The notes: generated by a model from the letters alone, not told the origin. Shown: positions 46,661 to 56,274, counted from the first letter of the stretch. The stretch: DNA of 64,000 bases from Paenibacillus fonticola DSM 21315 (GCF_000381905.1 NZ_KB907246.1:62001-126000), one strand, 5' to 3'. Numbers and translations: made by a program.

Positions 46661-47482
46661 ATGAATAACTCGATGATCACTGCCATGGTATCCATGAGTG
46701 GAATTCAGCAGCGGCTGGATTTGATCGCAGATAATATTGCGAATATCAATACGGTAGGATATAAACGCAAGGAAGCTTCCTTCGAGGATACATTGACTAG
46801 CGTTATGCAGCAGTCCTCCGATTTCCAGCTGCCCGGCCGGGCTACTCCGCTTGGTTTTAATATGGGATTCGGTTCCCGTATGGGAGAGGTAACGTTAAAT
46901 TTCACCCAGGGCTCGCTTCAGGAGACCGGGAATATGATGGATCTGGCTATACAAGGGAATGCGCTGTTCGAAATATTGACTCCTGACGGGGTAAGAGCAT
47001 ACACTAGAGCTGGTGACTTTCACATTCAGCCGAATCCTGTTGATGGCGAAACGGCCTTTATCGTTAATAACCAAGGACATCTCCTGTTAAATTCGGAGGG
47101 GGCTCCGATTGAAGTGCCTGCCGGCTCTACGCTGAGCATTGACGGGGAAGGGAATATAACGGCTGTTGTCGGCACGACAGAGACAGCGGCTGGTCGTATT
47201 GGGCTGGTGACTCCGCTTCGCCCAGAGGCGCTTGAGCAGAAGGATGGCAACTTGTTCGTATTGGCGCCGGGCGCTGTTATAGAAGAAGTCCTTACGGCTA
47301 CTTCGGAGCTTCCGCAAAATGAACAGGCAAGCATCCGGCAAGGAGCGCTTGAGAGCTCCAACGTCGATCTGGCAAATGAAATGGCTGAGATGATGCAGGT
47401 ACAGCGGGCTTATCAGCTTGCGGCACGCGCGCTGACATCCAGTGATACGATGATGAATTTAGCCAATAACTTGCGCGGATAG
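46661..47482 (+). CDS. flhP: Flagellar hook-basal body protein FlhP
   Basis: Paralogue of FlhO, 273 residues. N-terminal motif LIADNIANINTVGYKRKEAS, central FTQGSLQETGNMMDLAIQGN and C-terminal SNVDLANEMAEMMQVQRAYQ are typical of distal or proximal rod proteins. 13 bp separates it from flhO. Confidence 0.93.
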   Translation: MNNSMITAMVSMSGIQQRLDLIADNIANINTVGYKRKEASFEDTLTSVMQQSSDFQLPGRATPLGFNMGFGSRMGEVTLNFTQGSLQETGNMMDLAIQGNALFEILTPDGVRAYTRAGDFHIQPNPVDGETAFIVNNQGHLLLNSEGAPIEVPAGSTLSIDGEGNITAVVGTTETAAGRIGLVTPLRPEALEQKDGNLFVLAPGAVIEEVLTATSELPQNEQASIRQGALESSNVDLANEMAEMMQVQRAYQLAARALTSSDTMMNLANNLRG

Positions 47483-47494
47483 GTGGAGGGTTTC

Positions 47495-47695
47495 ATGAGG
47501 CAAGACAAGAAACCGGTGAAGAAGCGTTCCGGCTGGATTGTGATCCTGCGGATGTTTCTTATCGTTCTGTTCCTTGCTTTAGCATTGGTTGGAGGAGCAG
47601 TTGTAGGTTATGTCGTACTCGGCAAGCAGGATATTCACGATATTCTGGAATGGAGCACATGGCGGCATGTGTTCGACCTCGTATTTGCCCCGTAA
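47495..47695 (+). CDS. EpuA-like small membrane protein (annotated in relatives as RNA polymerase subunit beta)
   Basis: 66 residues: basic N-terminus, one helix (ILRMFLIVLFLALALVGGA) and a short C-terminus with STWRHVFDLVF, the hallmark of the EpuA family. These proteins are often labelled DNA-directed RNA polymerase subunit beta although they are just small membrane proteins. ATG 47495 lies 4 nt after GGAGGG; the GTG at 47483 lies before it. Lies between flhP and fabZ. Confidence 0.75.
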   Translation: MRQDKKPVKKRSGWIVILRMFLIVLFLALALVGGAVVGYVVLGKQDIHDILEWSTWRHVFDLVFAP

Positions 47696-47746
47696 CAGGG
47701 CGATATAATGAAAGAACTGGTCATATTAATGTCATATTCATGTTAG

Positions 47747-47775
47747 ACTCCCGGAAATCGGGAGTTTTCTTTTTA
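47747..47775 (+). terminator. Intrinsic terminator after the flagellar operon
   Basis: ACTCCCG (47747-47753) pairs with CGGGAGT (47759-47765), 5-nt loop, T-rich tail. A second hairpin at 47828-47876 (AAGGGCTTGATCCA region with TGGATCAGCCCCTT) lacks a T-run and lies upstream of fabZ. Confidence 0.85.
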
Positions 47776-47987
47776 AACGAGGAAAATGTATAATGATGGG
47801 GGTGCTGTGTACGAAAAGAAAATTCAAAAGGGCTTGATCCATAGACGGCTGTGTGCCATCTGTGGATCAGCCCCTTATCTTAACCCTCGCTTCTGCAGAC
47901 GCGAAGGATAATTACAGTTTGGCCGCTTTGGATCGTTTTTATACGATCGAGCGATTTAAAAATAGAATAGTGAAGGGAGCATTACAT

Positions 47988-48410
47988 ATGTTAGACTCGA
48001 AACAAATCCAGGAAATTATTCCGCATCGCCCTCCGTTTTTGCTGGTGGATCGCATTGTGGAGATGGAGGAGGGCAAACGGGCCGTCGGCATTAAAAACGT
48101 CACTGTGAATGAGCCGTTTTTTGCGGGCCATTTTCCTGACTATCCGGTTATGCCGGGAGTGCTGATTACCGAGGCACTAGCTCAGGTCGGAGCCACAGCA
48201 ATTCTTAGCGTGGAGAGCAACCGGGGGAAAATCGGTTTTCTTGCCTCCCTCGACGGTTTCCGCTTCCGTGGACAGGTCGTTCCCGGGGATACCTTGCGCC
48301 TTGAGGTGGAGATTATCCGGCTTAAAGGCACCTTCGGCAAAGGCCGGGCTGTTGCTTCCGTTGAAGGCAAGGTTGTGGCAGAAGGCGAGATCATGTTCGC
48401 TTTATCCTAG
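47988..48410 (+). CDS. fabZ: 3-hydroxyacyl-ACP dehydratase FabZ
   Basis: Dehydrates 3-hydroxyacyl-ACP in fatty-acid elongation; hot-dog fold, 140 residues. Catalytic His in [14 protein letters not shown] and Glu in [10 protein letters not shown] are present; [14 protein letters not shown] is the N-terminal signature. ATG 47988 follows GAAGGGAG; the longer in-frame reading from 47853 starts inside a hairpin. Confidence 0.96.
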   Translation: MLDSKQIQEIIPHRPPFLLVDRIVEMEEGKRAVGIKNVTVNEPFFAGHFPDYPVMPGVLITEALAQVGATAILSVESNRGKIGFLASLDGFRFRGQVVPGDTLRLEVEIIRLKGTFGKGRAVASVEGKVVAEGEIMFALS

Positions 48411-48492
48411 CCACTCCAGCATTCCTAAATAGTGTTTACACCATCAAGAGGCTTTACCCTACAGAGATAAGCTTAAGGAGGAGCGTGTAACC

Positions 48493-50211
48493 ATGGCTGA
48501 TTTAAGTCATACCATTGAAGAGAAAGTAAACAGTTGGCTTCAGGATCCTTCCATTGACGAGGCGACAAAAGAGGAACTGAGATCGCTGGCGGGGAATCCG
48601 GCCGAGCTGGAGGACCGCTTTTACCGCGATTTGGAATTCGGCACGGGTGGGCTTCGGGGCGTAATCGGGGCCGGAAGCAACCGGATGAACCGTTACACGG
48701 TCGGACGTGCTACGCAAGGTCTGGCCCAGTATATACTGGAAGCTCATGGAGCCAAGGAGGAATCAGCATCCGTCGTAATCGCGTATGACAGCCGGCATTA
48801 CTCGCCGGAATTTGCACTTGAAGCAGCGCTCGTGCTGGCGGGCAACGGGATCGTTGCGAAGCTGTTCCCATCACTCCGCCCTACACCGCAGCTGTCTTTT
48901 TCGGTGCGTCATTTACGGGCGACCGGCGGCATTGTCATTACCGCGAGCCATAATCCTCCGGAATATAACGGTTATAAAGTGTATAATGCCAGCGGTGGCC
49001 AGCTTGTTCCGCATGAGGCGGAGCAGGTGATTCGGAACATTAAAGAGCTGAACTCCTTCGATCAGGTTAGACGTTTGACACAGGAAGAGGCGGAAGCTGC
49101 AGGACTGCTAGTGTGGCTGGGTGAAGCGGAGGATGAAGCTTTTGTTGATATAGTGGCCAGCGCCAGCTTGAACCCGGATCTATTGTCTCAAGGGGCCGGG
49201 GAAGATGTGGTCGTTGTTTTTACGCCACTGCATGGTACGGGGAATATACCTGTGCGCCGTGTGCTCGATAAGCTGGGCTTCACGCAGGTGCATATCGTGA
49301 AGGAGCAGGAGCAGCCTGACGCTCAATTTTCCACCGTTAAATCGCCCAATCCCGAAGAGCGGGAAGCATTCAAGCTCGCGATTGAATTGGGAGAGCAGGT
49401 TGGTGCAGACATATTGATCGGTACAGATCCCGATGCCGACCGTATGGGAGCCGTAGTAAAAAATGCATCCGGCGAATATGAAGTTTTGACCGGTAATCAA
49501 TCCGGAGCGATTCTCGTGCACTATATTTTGAGCCAGATGAAGGAGGCAGGGAAGCTGCCTGCCAATGGCGCGGTTGTCAAGACGATCGTAACGAGTGAAT
49601 TCGGTGCTGAAATTGCTCGTCATTATGGAGCTGAAGTTTTTAATACGCTGACCGGATTTAAATATATCGGCGAAAAGATGAACCAGTTCGAGCAATCCGG
49701 AGAATACACATATTTGTTTGGGTATGAGGAAAGCTACGGATATTTGGCAGGAAATTATGCCCGGGACAAGGATGCGGTCGTCGCCGCTACACTCATATGC
49801 GAAGCAGCCGCATTCTATAAACGGCAAGGGAAGTCGCTGATTGATGTTCTCGAAGAGTTGTATGCCAAATTCGGGTACTATCGGGAGTCGCTAGTGTCAC
49901 GCACGCTGAAAGGCAAAGACGGCCTGGCACAAATCGTTGCCCTGATGGATCAGTTCCGGAACCAGCCGCCTCAGAACATTGGAAATATACCGGTATCCCA
50001 AGTAGAGGATTATTCTGCAGGCCTGTATGGATTGCCTAAAGAGAACGTATTGAAGTTTCTGCTTGAAGACGGTTCCTGGTTCTGTCTGCGTCCTTCCGGC
50101 ACGGAGCCGAAAATTAAGTTTTACTTCGCGGTCCGTGGCTCATCGGGCGCGGATGCGGCGGCACGGCTCGAGCAGCTTCAGATAGAAGTGCTGAAGCACG
50201 CTGGTGCTTGA
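48493..50211 (+). CDS. pgcA: Phospho-sugar mutase (alpha-phosphoglucomutase, PgcA-type)
   Basis: A 572-residue alpha-D-phosphohexomutase. Active-site serine loop TASHNPPEYNGYKVYN (Ser near residue 150), metal loop GTDPDADRMGAVV, sugar loop GYEESYGYLAGN and phosphate loop RPSGTEPKIKFYF appear in order. It makes glucose-1-phosphate for UDP-glucose and wall or capsule polymers. AAGGAGGAG precedes the ATG. Confidence 0.94.
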   Translation: MADLSHTIEEKVNSWLQDPSIDEATKEELRSLAGNPAELEDRFYRDLEFGTGGLRGVIGAGSNRMNRYTVGRATQGLAQYILEAHGAKEESASVVIAYDSRHYSPEFALEAALVLAGNGIVAKLFPSLRPTPQLSFSVRHLRATGGIVITASHNPPEYNGYKVYNASGGQLVPHEAEQVIRNIKELNSFDQVRRLTQEEAEAAGLLVWLGEAEDEAFVDIVASASLNPDLLSQGAGEDVVVVFTPLHGTGNIPVRRVLDKLGFTQVHIVKEQEQPDAQFSTVKSPNPEEREAFKLAIELGEQVGADILIGTDPDADRMGAVVKNASGEYEVLTGNQSGAILVHYILSQMKEAGKLPANGAVVKTIVTSEFGAEIARHYGAEVFNTLTGFKYIGEKMNQFEQSGEYTYLFGYEESYGYLAGNYARDKDAVVAATLICEAAAFYKRQGKSLIDVLEELYAKFGYYRESLVSRTLKGKDGLAQIVALMDQFRNQPPQNIGNIPVSQVEDYSAGLYGLPKENVLKFLLEDGSWFCLRPSGTEPKIKFYFAVRGSSGADAAARLEQLQIEVLKHAGA

Positions 50212-50241
50212 TCGTACTGTAACGATGGATTTTTTAATTTT

Positions 50242-50291
50242 GCCCCTTTCCGGCAAGGATTCAGTTCAACTGGATGCGTGCCGGAAGGGGC
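50242..50291 (+). terminator. Long stem-loop after pgcA
   Basis: Gene-end hairpin: 50242-50255 pairs with 50279-50291, with inner CAGT/ACTG pairing. It is not followed by a T-run, so termination may be partial. Confidence 0.5.
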
Positions 50292-50317
50292 GGGATTCAT
50301 ATTGAGGAGGTACCTTT

Positions 50318-52339
50318 GTGATCCAAGGTTGGCAACGATGGAATAATGCGTCCCGCAAATTGTTGTGGATATTAGTAGTTGTCGGAATTATCGCTTCTAT
50401 TCCTGTAATTTATCAACGTGTTCAGACCGAATCGTCTTCCAAAAAGGTCGAATTTGTGTTTAATTATCGCGGTTTGCTGGAGGTCGCATCCTATCAGGCG
50501 GATCCATCCGTATTTTTGGACGAGCAGCTCGATCGCCTTAAAAAAGCGGGCATCGGATCGATGGCGATGTTTGAGACTACGCTTGACGAACTGATTAAGG
50601 CGCGCCGGGTGATGCTGTTTACGGCGGCGGATGTAGCCAAGATGAACAATGCAGTCATTTCGGAGAACGAAAATGATACGTATGTCGCTTTTACGACGGA
50701 AGAGAATGAACGTCAGCTTAGACCGATTATTGAACAGGGGATGCGCAATTTTGATATCGCCGTTTCTCCTTGGGAATATGAAGGGCATGGCGGCTTAAGA
50801 ATTGCAGCCGGACCGGAGGATGCCGTACTGAAGCAGCTTCTTGAGACCGATCCGATTGCCTTTAAGATGCTGAGGGATAAAGGCTTTAATATTGTGCCTC
50901 GCTTAAGTGATAATGTCCCGTTTAACGAAGAAGATGTAGACAGGCTGCTGTCTTTTTATAAAGAAAATGGGGTCACGCGCATTACGCTCGATGGCGAAGG
51001 GGTCAAAGGCTACCAGGAGGATGAGGAGAAGGGCAGCATCCAGAGGATGGCTGATTTGCTGAATAAACATGAGCTGGGGATCGTCGTGATCGAGAACAAT
51101 AGGGTTCAGCCCAAAGGCTTTCATAAAATAGCTTATTTGACCGATTACAATGCAGTTCGCCTATTTTCGTTATCCGACACCGATGTGAATCTGGATAGAA
51201 TGGTCGTGGCCGACAAGATTGCATTGGCGACCAAGGATCGCAACATCCGCATGATTTATTTCAATGCTGCTCCGAGCAAAGACTTGCAAAAGGGCGCGGT
51301 TACGAATCCTCTTGACAACATTGTGCATACGCTTCTGGAGCCGGGAAATGCGGTTGAGCGGGTGCAAAACAACGGATTTGAACTAGGTCAGGCCGAGGCA
51401 TTTCAGGTCGTCGATGCTTCCTGGCAGAAATATTTGAAGGCTGTTGTAGTAGTTGGGGGCGTGGCGTTTATTGCTCTCCTGATTTCCATATTTGCACCGA
51501 CGCTGACGCTAGGTTCGTTTTTGCTGGGACTAGTGGGCTCGGCAGGGTTATACGTGCTTAGACCTACGCTGCTGGAGCAGGCTCTCGCCTTAGGTGTGGC
51601 AATTAGTGCGCCAACGATTGCGACGATTTATGCGTTCCGGAAAATAAGGGACCTCAGCAAGGCTGTGCCGGATATGTCGGCGGGCCGCAGATTGACGCAT
51701 GCGCTTGTGCTGTATTTAAAAACATCCGTGTTGTCACTGCTGGCAGTACCGTTTGTCATTGCGCTTCTTAACAATATTACGTATAGTTTAGTGCTCAGTC
51801 AGTTCCGAGGGGTCAGTCTGCTCCATTTGGCTCCGGTTTTCTTGGTAGCTGTTTATATTATGCTGTATAAGGGTACTAGCTTGGTGGAGGAATTGCGCGC
51901 CTGGATGCGTATGCCAATTACGCTCGTAATGGTTGTAGGAGCCGTCGTTTTCGGCGCGGCTGCGTTCTATTATTTATCCCGTACCGGCAATGCCGGAACT
52001 CTCCTGCCGGGAGAGGCCGTGTTCCGTTCAGTACTCGAGAATACGGTTGGCGTCAGACCACGGAATAAGGAGTTCTTATTTGCTCATCCGCTGTTTATCG
52101 TCGGAGTTTTCGCTGCTTTCCGTTATCGCTGGGCGTTATACGCTCTGATTATCGCGGTGATTGGCCAACTGTCGATGGTGGACACTTTCGCTCATATTCA
52201 TACTCCAGCTGTACTTTCGCTCATTCGCGGCGTACTTGGATTAGGTCTCGGCTTAATCGTTGGATTGTTGGCCGTCTTAGTCTGGTATATCCTTGAAAGG
52301 TGTTGGAAGAAATGGTCGCCACGTCTTCTCAAACATTAG
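50318..52339 (+). CDS. DUF5693 family membrane protein
   Basis: A 673-residue protein: one N-terminal helix (residues 14-31), a large outside domain of about 350 residues resembling a sugar-active TIM barrel, then eight or so helices from about residue 375 to the end. This family is regularly found directly before csaB in SLH-protein producers, so a role in secondary wall polymer export, modification or anchoring is likely but not shown. It starts at GTG after GGAGG and overlaps csaB by 28 nt. Confidence 0.8.
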   Translation: MIQGWQRWNNASRKLLWILVVVGIIASIPVIYQRVQTESSSKKVEFVFNYRGLLEVASYQADPSVFLDEQLDRLKKAGIGSMAMFETTLDELIKARRVMLFTAADVAKMNNAVISENENDTYVAFTTEENERQLRPIIEQGMRNFDIAVSPWEYEGHGGLRIAAGPEDAVLKQLLETDPIAFKMLRDKGFNIVPRLSDNVPFNEEDVDRLLSFYKENGVTRITLDGEGVKGYQEDEEKGSIQRMADLLNKHELGIVVIENNRVQPKGFHKIAYLTDYNAVRLFSLSDTDVNLDRMVVADKIALATKDRNIRMIYFNAAPSKDLQKGAVTNPLDNIVHTLLEPGNAVERVQNNGFELGQAEAFQVVDASWQKYLKAVVVVGGVAFIALLISIFAPTLTLGSFLLGLVGSAGLYVLRPTLLEQALALGVAISAPTIATIYAFRKIRDLSKAVPDMSAGRRLTHALVLYLKTSVLSLLAVPFVIALLNNITYSLVLSQFRGVSLLHLAPVFLVAVYIMLYKGTSLVEELRAWMRMPITLVMVVGAVVFGAAAFYYLSRTGNAGTLLPGEAVFRSVLENTVGVRPRNKEFLFAHPLFIVGVFAAFRYRWALYALIIAVIGQLSMVDTFAHIHTPAVLSLIRGVLGLGLGLIVGLLAVLVWYILERCWKKWSPRLLKH

Positions 52340-53460
52340 TTATTTCCGGTTACTATGGTTTTCGTAACATTGGGGACGAAGCGGTGCTGCAATCGATTCT
52401 GGCTGCGCTTAAGGAAGAGAGCGAGGCAGCGGGAATGAAGATTGAGCCCGTCGTTCTGTCGATCGATCCGGAATGGACATCCCGGACCTACGGAGTTAAG
52501 GCTGTCCACCGGATGAAATTCGGCGAAGTAAGGAACGCTATCAAAAATAGCAGCGGACTCATAAGCGGCGGTGGCAGTTTGCTGCAGGACGCGACGGGGG
52601 TAAAAACGATCCCCTACTATTTGGGCGTCATTAAGCTGGCGCAATGGCTGCGCAAGCCGACCTTTGTTTACGCCCAGGGGATCGGCCCAGTGAACCGCGC
52701 GATATTCCGCCCGCTGATCGCTTCTGTGTTTCGCCGCTGCGAATATGTCTCTGTACGGGATGTGGAATCGTCCGCTTTACTGCGGGATATCGGTGTGCCC
52801 AAGGACATGATTGAAGTCGTTCCCGACCCGGTTATGGGGCTGTCATTGCCGGAAGCGGATGCTGAGAGCCTTGTTCTGGGTGGGAACCGGGTCTCGAAGG
52901 AGGAAGGGATCCCGCTCGTCGGCGTTTCTGTTCGTTATTGGAATCCGCAACGGAGTGAGCTTAAGAAGCTAGCCGAGGGGCTTGATGCTTTGATGAGCAG
53001 AATGCGACTGCACATTCGGTTTTTACCTTTTCATATTCCGGGTGATGACGAGGCTTCACGCTTTGTAATGGATAGGTTAAGTCATTTAGAAGATCATGGA
53101 AGTCAAGTTAGTATCGCTCCCCAGAGTGAGACGCCGTTGGAAATGCTGAGTGAAGTGAAATCCTGTGATTTGCTGATCGGCATGCGCCTGCACAGCTTAA
53201 TCTATGCGGCATCTCAAAACGTGCCGATGCTGGGCATCTCCTATGATCCTAAAATCGATCACTTCCTGGGCCGCCTTGGCAGCGTCCCGGCAGGAACGAG
53301 TGCTGATTTGGATCATCGTATCGTCGCCGCGGAAAGTGAGCGGCTGCTTCATGACCGGGAGGGCTGGCGCGCTTCTCATGCAGCGCAGCTCGAACAATTG
53401 CGGCGGGAAGCCCAGCATCCGGCAAAGCGCATAGTGGAATATTTACAGAGCAAAGGGTGA
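52312..53460 (+). CDS. csaB: Polysaccharide pyruvyl transferase CsaB
   Basis: Adds pyruvate ketals to the secondary cell wall polysaccharide, the modification that SLH domains bind. 382 residues; family motifs SGYYGFRNIGDEAVLQSIL, SGGGSLLQDATG, FVYAQGIGPVNR and LLIGMRLHSLIYAA. ATG 52312 has GAAAGGTG at 9 nt; TTG 52303 is an alternative. Two SLH proteins lie downstream in this window and would be anchored by its product. Confidence 0.95.
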   Translation: MVATSSQTLVISGYYGFRNIGDEAVLQSILAALKEESEAAGMKIEPVVLSIDPEWTSRTYGVKAVHRMKFGEVRNAIKNSSGLISGGGSLLQDATGVKTIPYYLGVIKLAQWLRKPTFVYAQGIGPVNRAIFRPLIASVFRRCEYVSVRDVESSALLRDIGVPKDMIEVVPDPVMGLSLPEADAESLVLGGNRVSKEEGIPLVGVSVRYWNPQRSELKKLAEGLDALMSRMRLHIRFLPFHIPGDDEASRFVMDRLSHLEDHGSQVSIAPQSETPLEMLSEVKSCDLLIGMRLHSLIYAASQNVPMLGISYDPKIDHFLGRLGSVPAGTSADLDHRIVAAESERLLHDREGWRASHAAQLEQLRREAQHPAKRIVEYLQSKG

Positions 53461-53467
53461 GCTTCGC

Positions 53468-54274
53468 GTGAATAGCTTGAATCATTCTAACAATGAAGCG
53501 GAAGAGCAGAGTATAAGCACTGCTGGAATAGAGCGAAGGATAGTTACCATTCTTGGCATTCCTTTTTCAAAATGGGGGATGCAGGAAACGGTCCGCTATT
53601 TAACGGCTGCTGTGTCTGCTCGCAAGCCGCATCAAGTCATCACGGCAAATCCGGTTATGGTGATGGCGGCGCTGGAGGATCCTTCCTATAAAAAGATGAT
53701 GCAGCAAGCAGAGCTTATCGTGCCCGATGGAACAGGCGTTGTCTGGGCTTCGCGGATCGGCGGCGACCCGGTTACGGAGCGGGTGGCAGGCTATGACCTT
53801 CTTCATGAATTAATGAAGCAGGGGGAGCTGCATCGCTGGAAAGTATACTTGCTTGGAGCGAGCCCCGAAGTTGTGGAGAAAACGGCCAGCAGGCTAAAGG
53901 AGCTATACCCCGGAACGGAGATCGTCGGTTATCGGGATGGTTATTTTACCGCAGAACAGGACGAAGAGGTCGTGGATGAAATACGGAAGACTAGCCCAGA
54001 CCTGTTGTTTGTTGCCCGTGGAGCGGATACGCAGGAGCCGTGGATCGCCAAATATAAGCAAAGGCTGGGCGTCCCCGTTGTAATGGGGGTTGGCGGCAGC
54101 TTTGATGTCATTTCAGGCAAAACGAAACGGGCCCCGAAGTTGTTCCAGAAGCTTCGGCTTGAATGGTTATATCGCTTAATAAAGGAACCTACCCGGTTCC
54201 GTAGAATGCTTGCGCTGCCGAGATTCGCAGTCCGCGTGCTGCGGGAAAGAGGAAACCTTACGAAATCACGTTAA
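53468..54274 (+). CDS. tagA: WecG/TagA/CpsF-family glycosyltransferase
   Basis: A 268-residue transferase that adds ManNAc (TagA) or a similar sugar to undecaprenyl-PP-GlcNAc. The diagnostic motifs are ITANPVMVMAAL, LIVPDGTGVVWASR, YLLGASPEVVEKTASRL, and a C-terminal GGSFDVISGKTKRAPKLFQK with WLYRLIKEPTRFRRM. It starts at GTG 7 nt after csaB. Together with mnaA and the TagO/WecA protein it forms a coherent wall-polymer linkage pathway. Confidence 0.9.
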   Translation: MNSLNHSNNEAEEQSISTAGIERRIVTILGIPFSKWGMQETVRYLTAAVSARKPHQVITANPVMVMAALEDPSYKKMMQQAELIVPDGTGVVWASRIGGDPVTERVAGYDLLHELMKQGELHRWKVYLLGASPEVVEKTASRLKELYPGTEIVGYRDGYFTAEQDEEVVDEIRKTSPDLLFVARGADTQEPWIAKYKQRLGVPVVMGVGGSFDVISGKTKRAPKLFQKLRLEWLYRLIKEPTRFRRMLALPRFAVRVLRERGNLTKSR

Positions 54275-54388
54275 ATAAGTTGGTTTTGAAGGGAAACGGC
54301 GTGAAATTGCTGAATTACGGACTTGGTGATTTACTTTTAAACAGAGTATAATTCATTCCGGGCAGAACAATTGGGGGTTGAATTTTAC

Positions 54389-55510
54389 ATGTGGTATATA
54401 TATATTATCGGTTTTATCGTCTCGCTCGGCCTTGCGCTGGGACTGACGCCGCTCGTGAAGAAATTTGCATTTAAAGTCGGCGCCGTGGACGTGCCTAATG
54501 CGAGAAAGGTTCACACCAGGCTAATGCCAAGATTGGGTGGGCTAGGAATATATTTAGCGTTTCTTATTGCTTTTTTTCTGCTGCTTCCGTTTATTCCGGA
54601 ATCATTCTCCGTACGCGAAGTGAACTTCGTTAAAGCGTTTCTCGTTGGCGGCACGATGATTTTGCTGCTCGGCGCACTGGACGACCGCTTTGATCTATCG
54701 GCCAAATTGAAGTTTCTCATTCAGATCGCTACGGCTTGCATCGTCGTATTCGGTTTTGATATTAAACTGGAATTTGCCAACATTCCGTTTCATTCGTATG
54801 CCTCCGTCGAGAGCTGGATCGCCATTCCGTTTACTATTTTATGGATTGTGGGCGTGACGAACGCCATCAACTTGATTGACGGACTGGATGGGCTGGCTGC
54901 GGGAGTTTCCGCTATTGCTATCGGTACGATCGCCGTTATGGCCTTTTTGATGGGGAATGTTGTCGTAGCACTGCTGTGTCTACTGCTTCTTGGCAGCATT
55001 ATTGGATTTTTATTCTTTAACTTTCATCCGGCCAAAATCTTCATGGGGGACTCAGGGGCGCTGTTCCTCGGATTCAGTTTGGCGCTTCTGTCGCTTTTGG
55101 GCTTTAAGCAAATTGCGATCGTCTCTTTCTTGACACCGCTCATATTGATTGGCGTCCCCCTTTCGGACACGCTGTTCGCTATCGTACGCCGCTGGGTACA
55201 GAAGAAGCCGATTTTCTCACCGGATAAAGGTCATTTGCATCATTGCCTGCGTGAGCTAGGATTTTCTCATCGCCAGACGGTGCTCATTATTTACGGGATC
55301 GCTGCCTTTTTCGGAGTGCTGGCGATTATTCAGTCTTCAGCAGCGATGTACAATGCGAACTGGGTAACTTTCGTCGTCATTTGCATAATGGTCTTCTTCC
55401 TGCAAATCGGCGCTGAAGTGATCGGCCTGATCGGCAAGACAAAACGGCCGCTGCTTGATTTCTTTGCCCGGCTGCGTATGAAGGTAAATACGGAACGCGG
55501 CTCGAAGTAA
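54389..55510 (+). CDS. tagO: Undecaprenyl-phosphate GlcNAc-1-phosphate transferase (TagO/WecA, MraY family)
   Basis: Starts lipid-linked polymer synthesis by moving GlcNAc-1-P to undecaprenyl phosphate. 373 residues with about eleven helices. Motifs: ARKVHTRLMPRLGGLGIYL, LGALDDRFDLSAKLKFL (DDxxD type), NAINLIDGLDGLAAGVS, FMGDSGALFLGF and SPDKGHLHHCLRELG. ATG 54389 chosen over TTG 54371 because GGGGGT lies 10 nt before it. Confidence 0.93.
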   Translation: MWYIYIIGFIVSLGLALGLTPLVKKFAFKVGAVDVPNARKVHTRLMPRLGGLGIYLAFLIAFFLLLPFIPESFSVREVNFVKAFLVGGTMILLLGALDDRFDLSAKLKFLIQIATACIVVFGFDIKLEFANIPFHSYASVESWIAIPFTILWIVGVTNAINLIDGLDGLAAGVSAIAIGTIAVMAFLMGNVVVALLCLLLLGSIIGFLFFNFHPAKIFMGDSGALFLGFSLALLSLLGFKQIAIVSFLTPLILIGVPLSDTLFAIVRRWVQKKPIFSPDKGHLHHCLRELGFSHRQTVLIIYGIAAFFGVLAIIQSSAAMYNANWVTFVVICIMVFFLQIGAEVIGLIGKTKRPLLDFFARLRMKVNTERGSK

Positions 55511-55628
55511 CGTTGTTTCTCGAAAGTAATGTTGTTTGAGGTTTGAAAGTAACACCATTTTTCAGGAACTGATCAGGAAATTGCAATGATGACTTGGACT
55601 TGCATTTGTACTTGTGCACTATTATCGG

Positions 55629-55670
55629 ACAACCCTTGCTTGTAAATGTATAGCGAGGGTTGTTTTTTTT
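55629..55670 (+). terminator. Intrinsic terminator of the wall-polymer operon
   Basis: A 12-bp stem with one mismatch (55629-55640 with 55652-55663), then eight T. The 55511-55628 stretch before it has short GAAAGTAA repeats only. Confidence 0.9.
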
Positions 55671-55714
55671 AATATTAGAAAGAATAAAGTTGATCAAACG
55701 GAATGAATGTCATA

Positions 55715-55769
55715 TTGCATTCAGAAATGGACGGTTAGTATAATAAATAATAGGCAGTAAATTGTCGAA
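55715..55769 (+). promoter_or_regulatory. Promoter with a downstream Spo0A-box-like sequence
   Basis: TTGCAT (55715-55720), 18 bp, perfect TATAAT (55739-55744). ATTGTCGAA, eight of nine positions of the Spo0A box, ends at 55769, about 10-18 bp downstream of the expected start point, a position where a bound protein would block transcription. Confidence 0.5.
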
Positions 55770-55796
55770 TTCATTCTATGAGAGGGAGTTATTCCG

Positions 55797-56195
55797 ATGA
55801 GTGAACAACTGCTTCGAGAGATATTACACAAGGTAAGCAACATAGAGTCCGACCAGCAGTCGATGAAATCCGAGATGTTGTCGATGAAACCCGAGATGCA
55901 GTCGATGAGGTCGGATATGCAAGCGATGAAATCCGAAATCCAGGCGATCAAAGAAACGCAAGGCCTGATGCAATCGCAGTTAGATGAGACAAATACGATC
56001 GTTCGAGCGATCCGTGACCGGCAAGAAGAGACCGATGCGAAGTTGGATGCCCTTAGCATGGACGTTCACCAACTGCGTGGGGATTTTGTACGGCTTAAAG
56101 AAGGACAAGAACGGTATGAGAAAATATTGGAGAAGCTATCCTTGCGCTCCATTGAGCAGGAAACAGATATTTCAGCGCTGTGGCGGGCGAAGTGA
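55797..56195 (+). CDS. Coiled-coil protein with heptad tandem repeats
   Basis: 132 residues, no signal or membrane segment, almost wholly helical. From residue 16 there are five consecutive seven-residue units on the pattern S-M-K-S-E-M-L/Q, encoded by 21-bp near repeats at about 55858-55965, then a charged coiled coil to the end. I do not recognise the family. Similar small SMK/EIQAIK-type proteins occur in Bacillales without known function. It has its own promoter and terminator and lies between the wall-polymer operon and the SLH gene. Confidence 0.7.
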   Translation: MSEQLLREILHKVSNIESDQQSMKSEMLSMKPEMQSMRSDMQAMKSEIQAIKETQGLMQSQLDETNTIVRAIRDRQEETDAKLDALSMDVHQLRGDFVRLKEGQERYEKILEKLSLRSIEQETDISALWRAK

Positions 56196-56235
56196 ATTTT
56201 TGTTTGCTAGCATGGCTTAATTGTTCAGTAAAAGC

Positions 56236-56274
56236 GACCCTTGCTGTACCCTTGTGGGCAGCGGGTCTTTTTTT
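56236..56274 (+). terminator. Intrinsic terminator after the coiled-coil gene
   Basis: GACCC (56236-56240) pairs with GGGTC (56263-56267), with GCTG/CAGC and CCC/GGG pairs inside, then seven T. The remaining 56275-56541 stretch is AT-rich, holds no gene, and must contain the promoter of the SLH gene. Confidence 0.85.
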
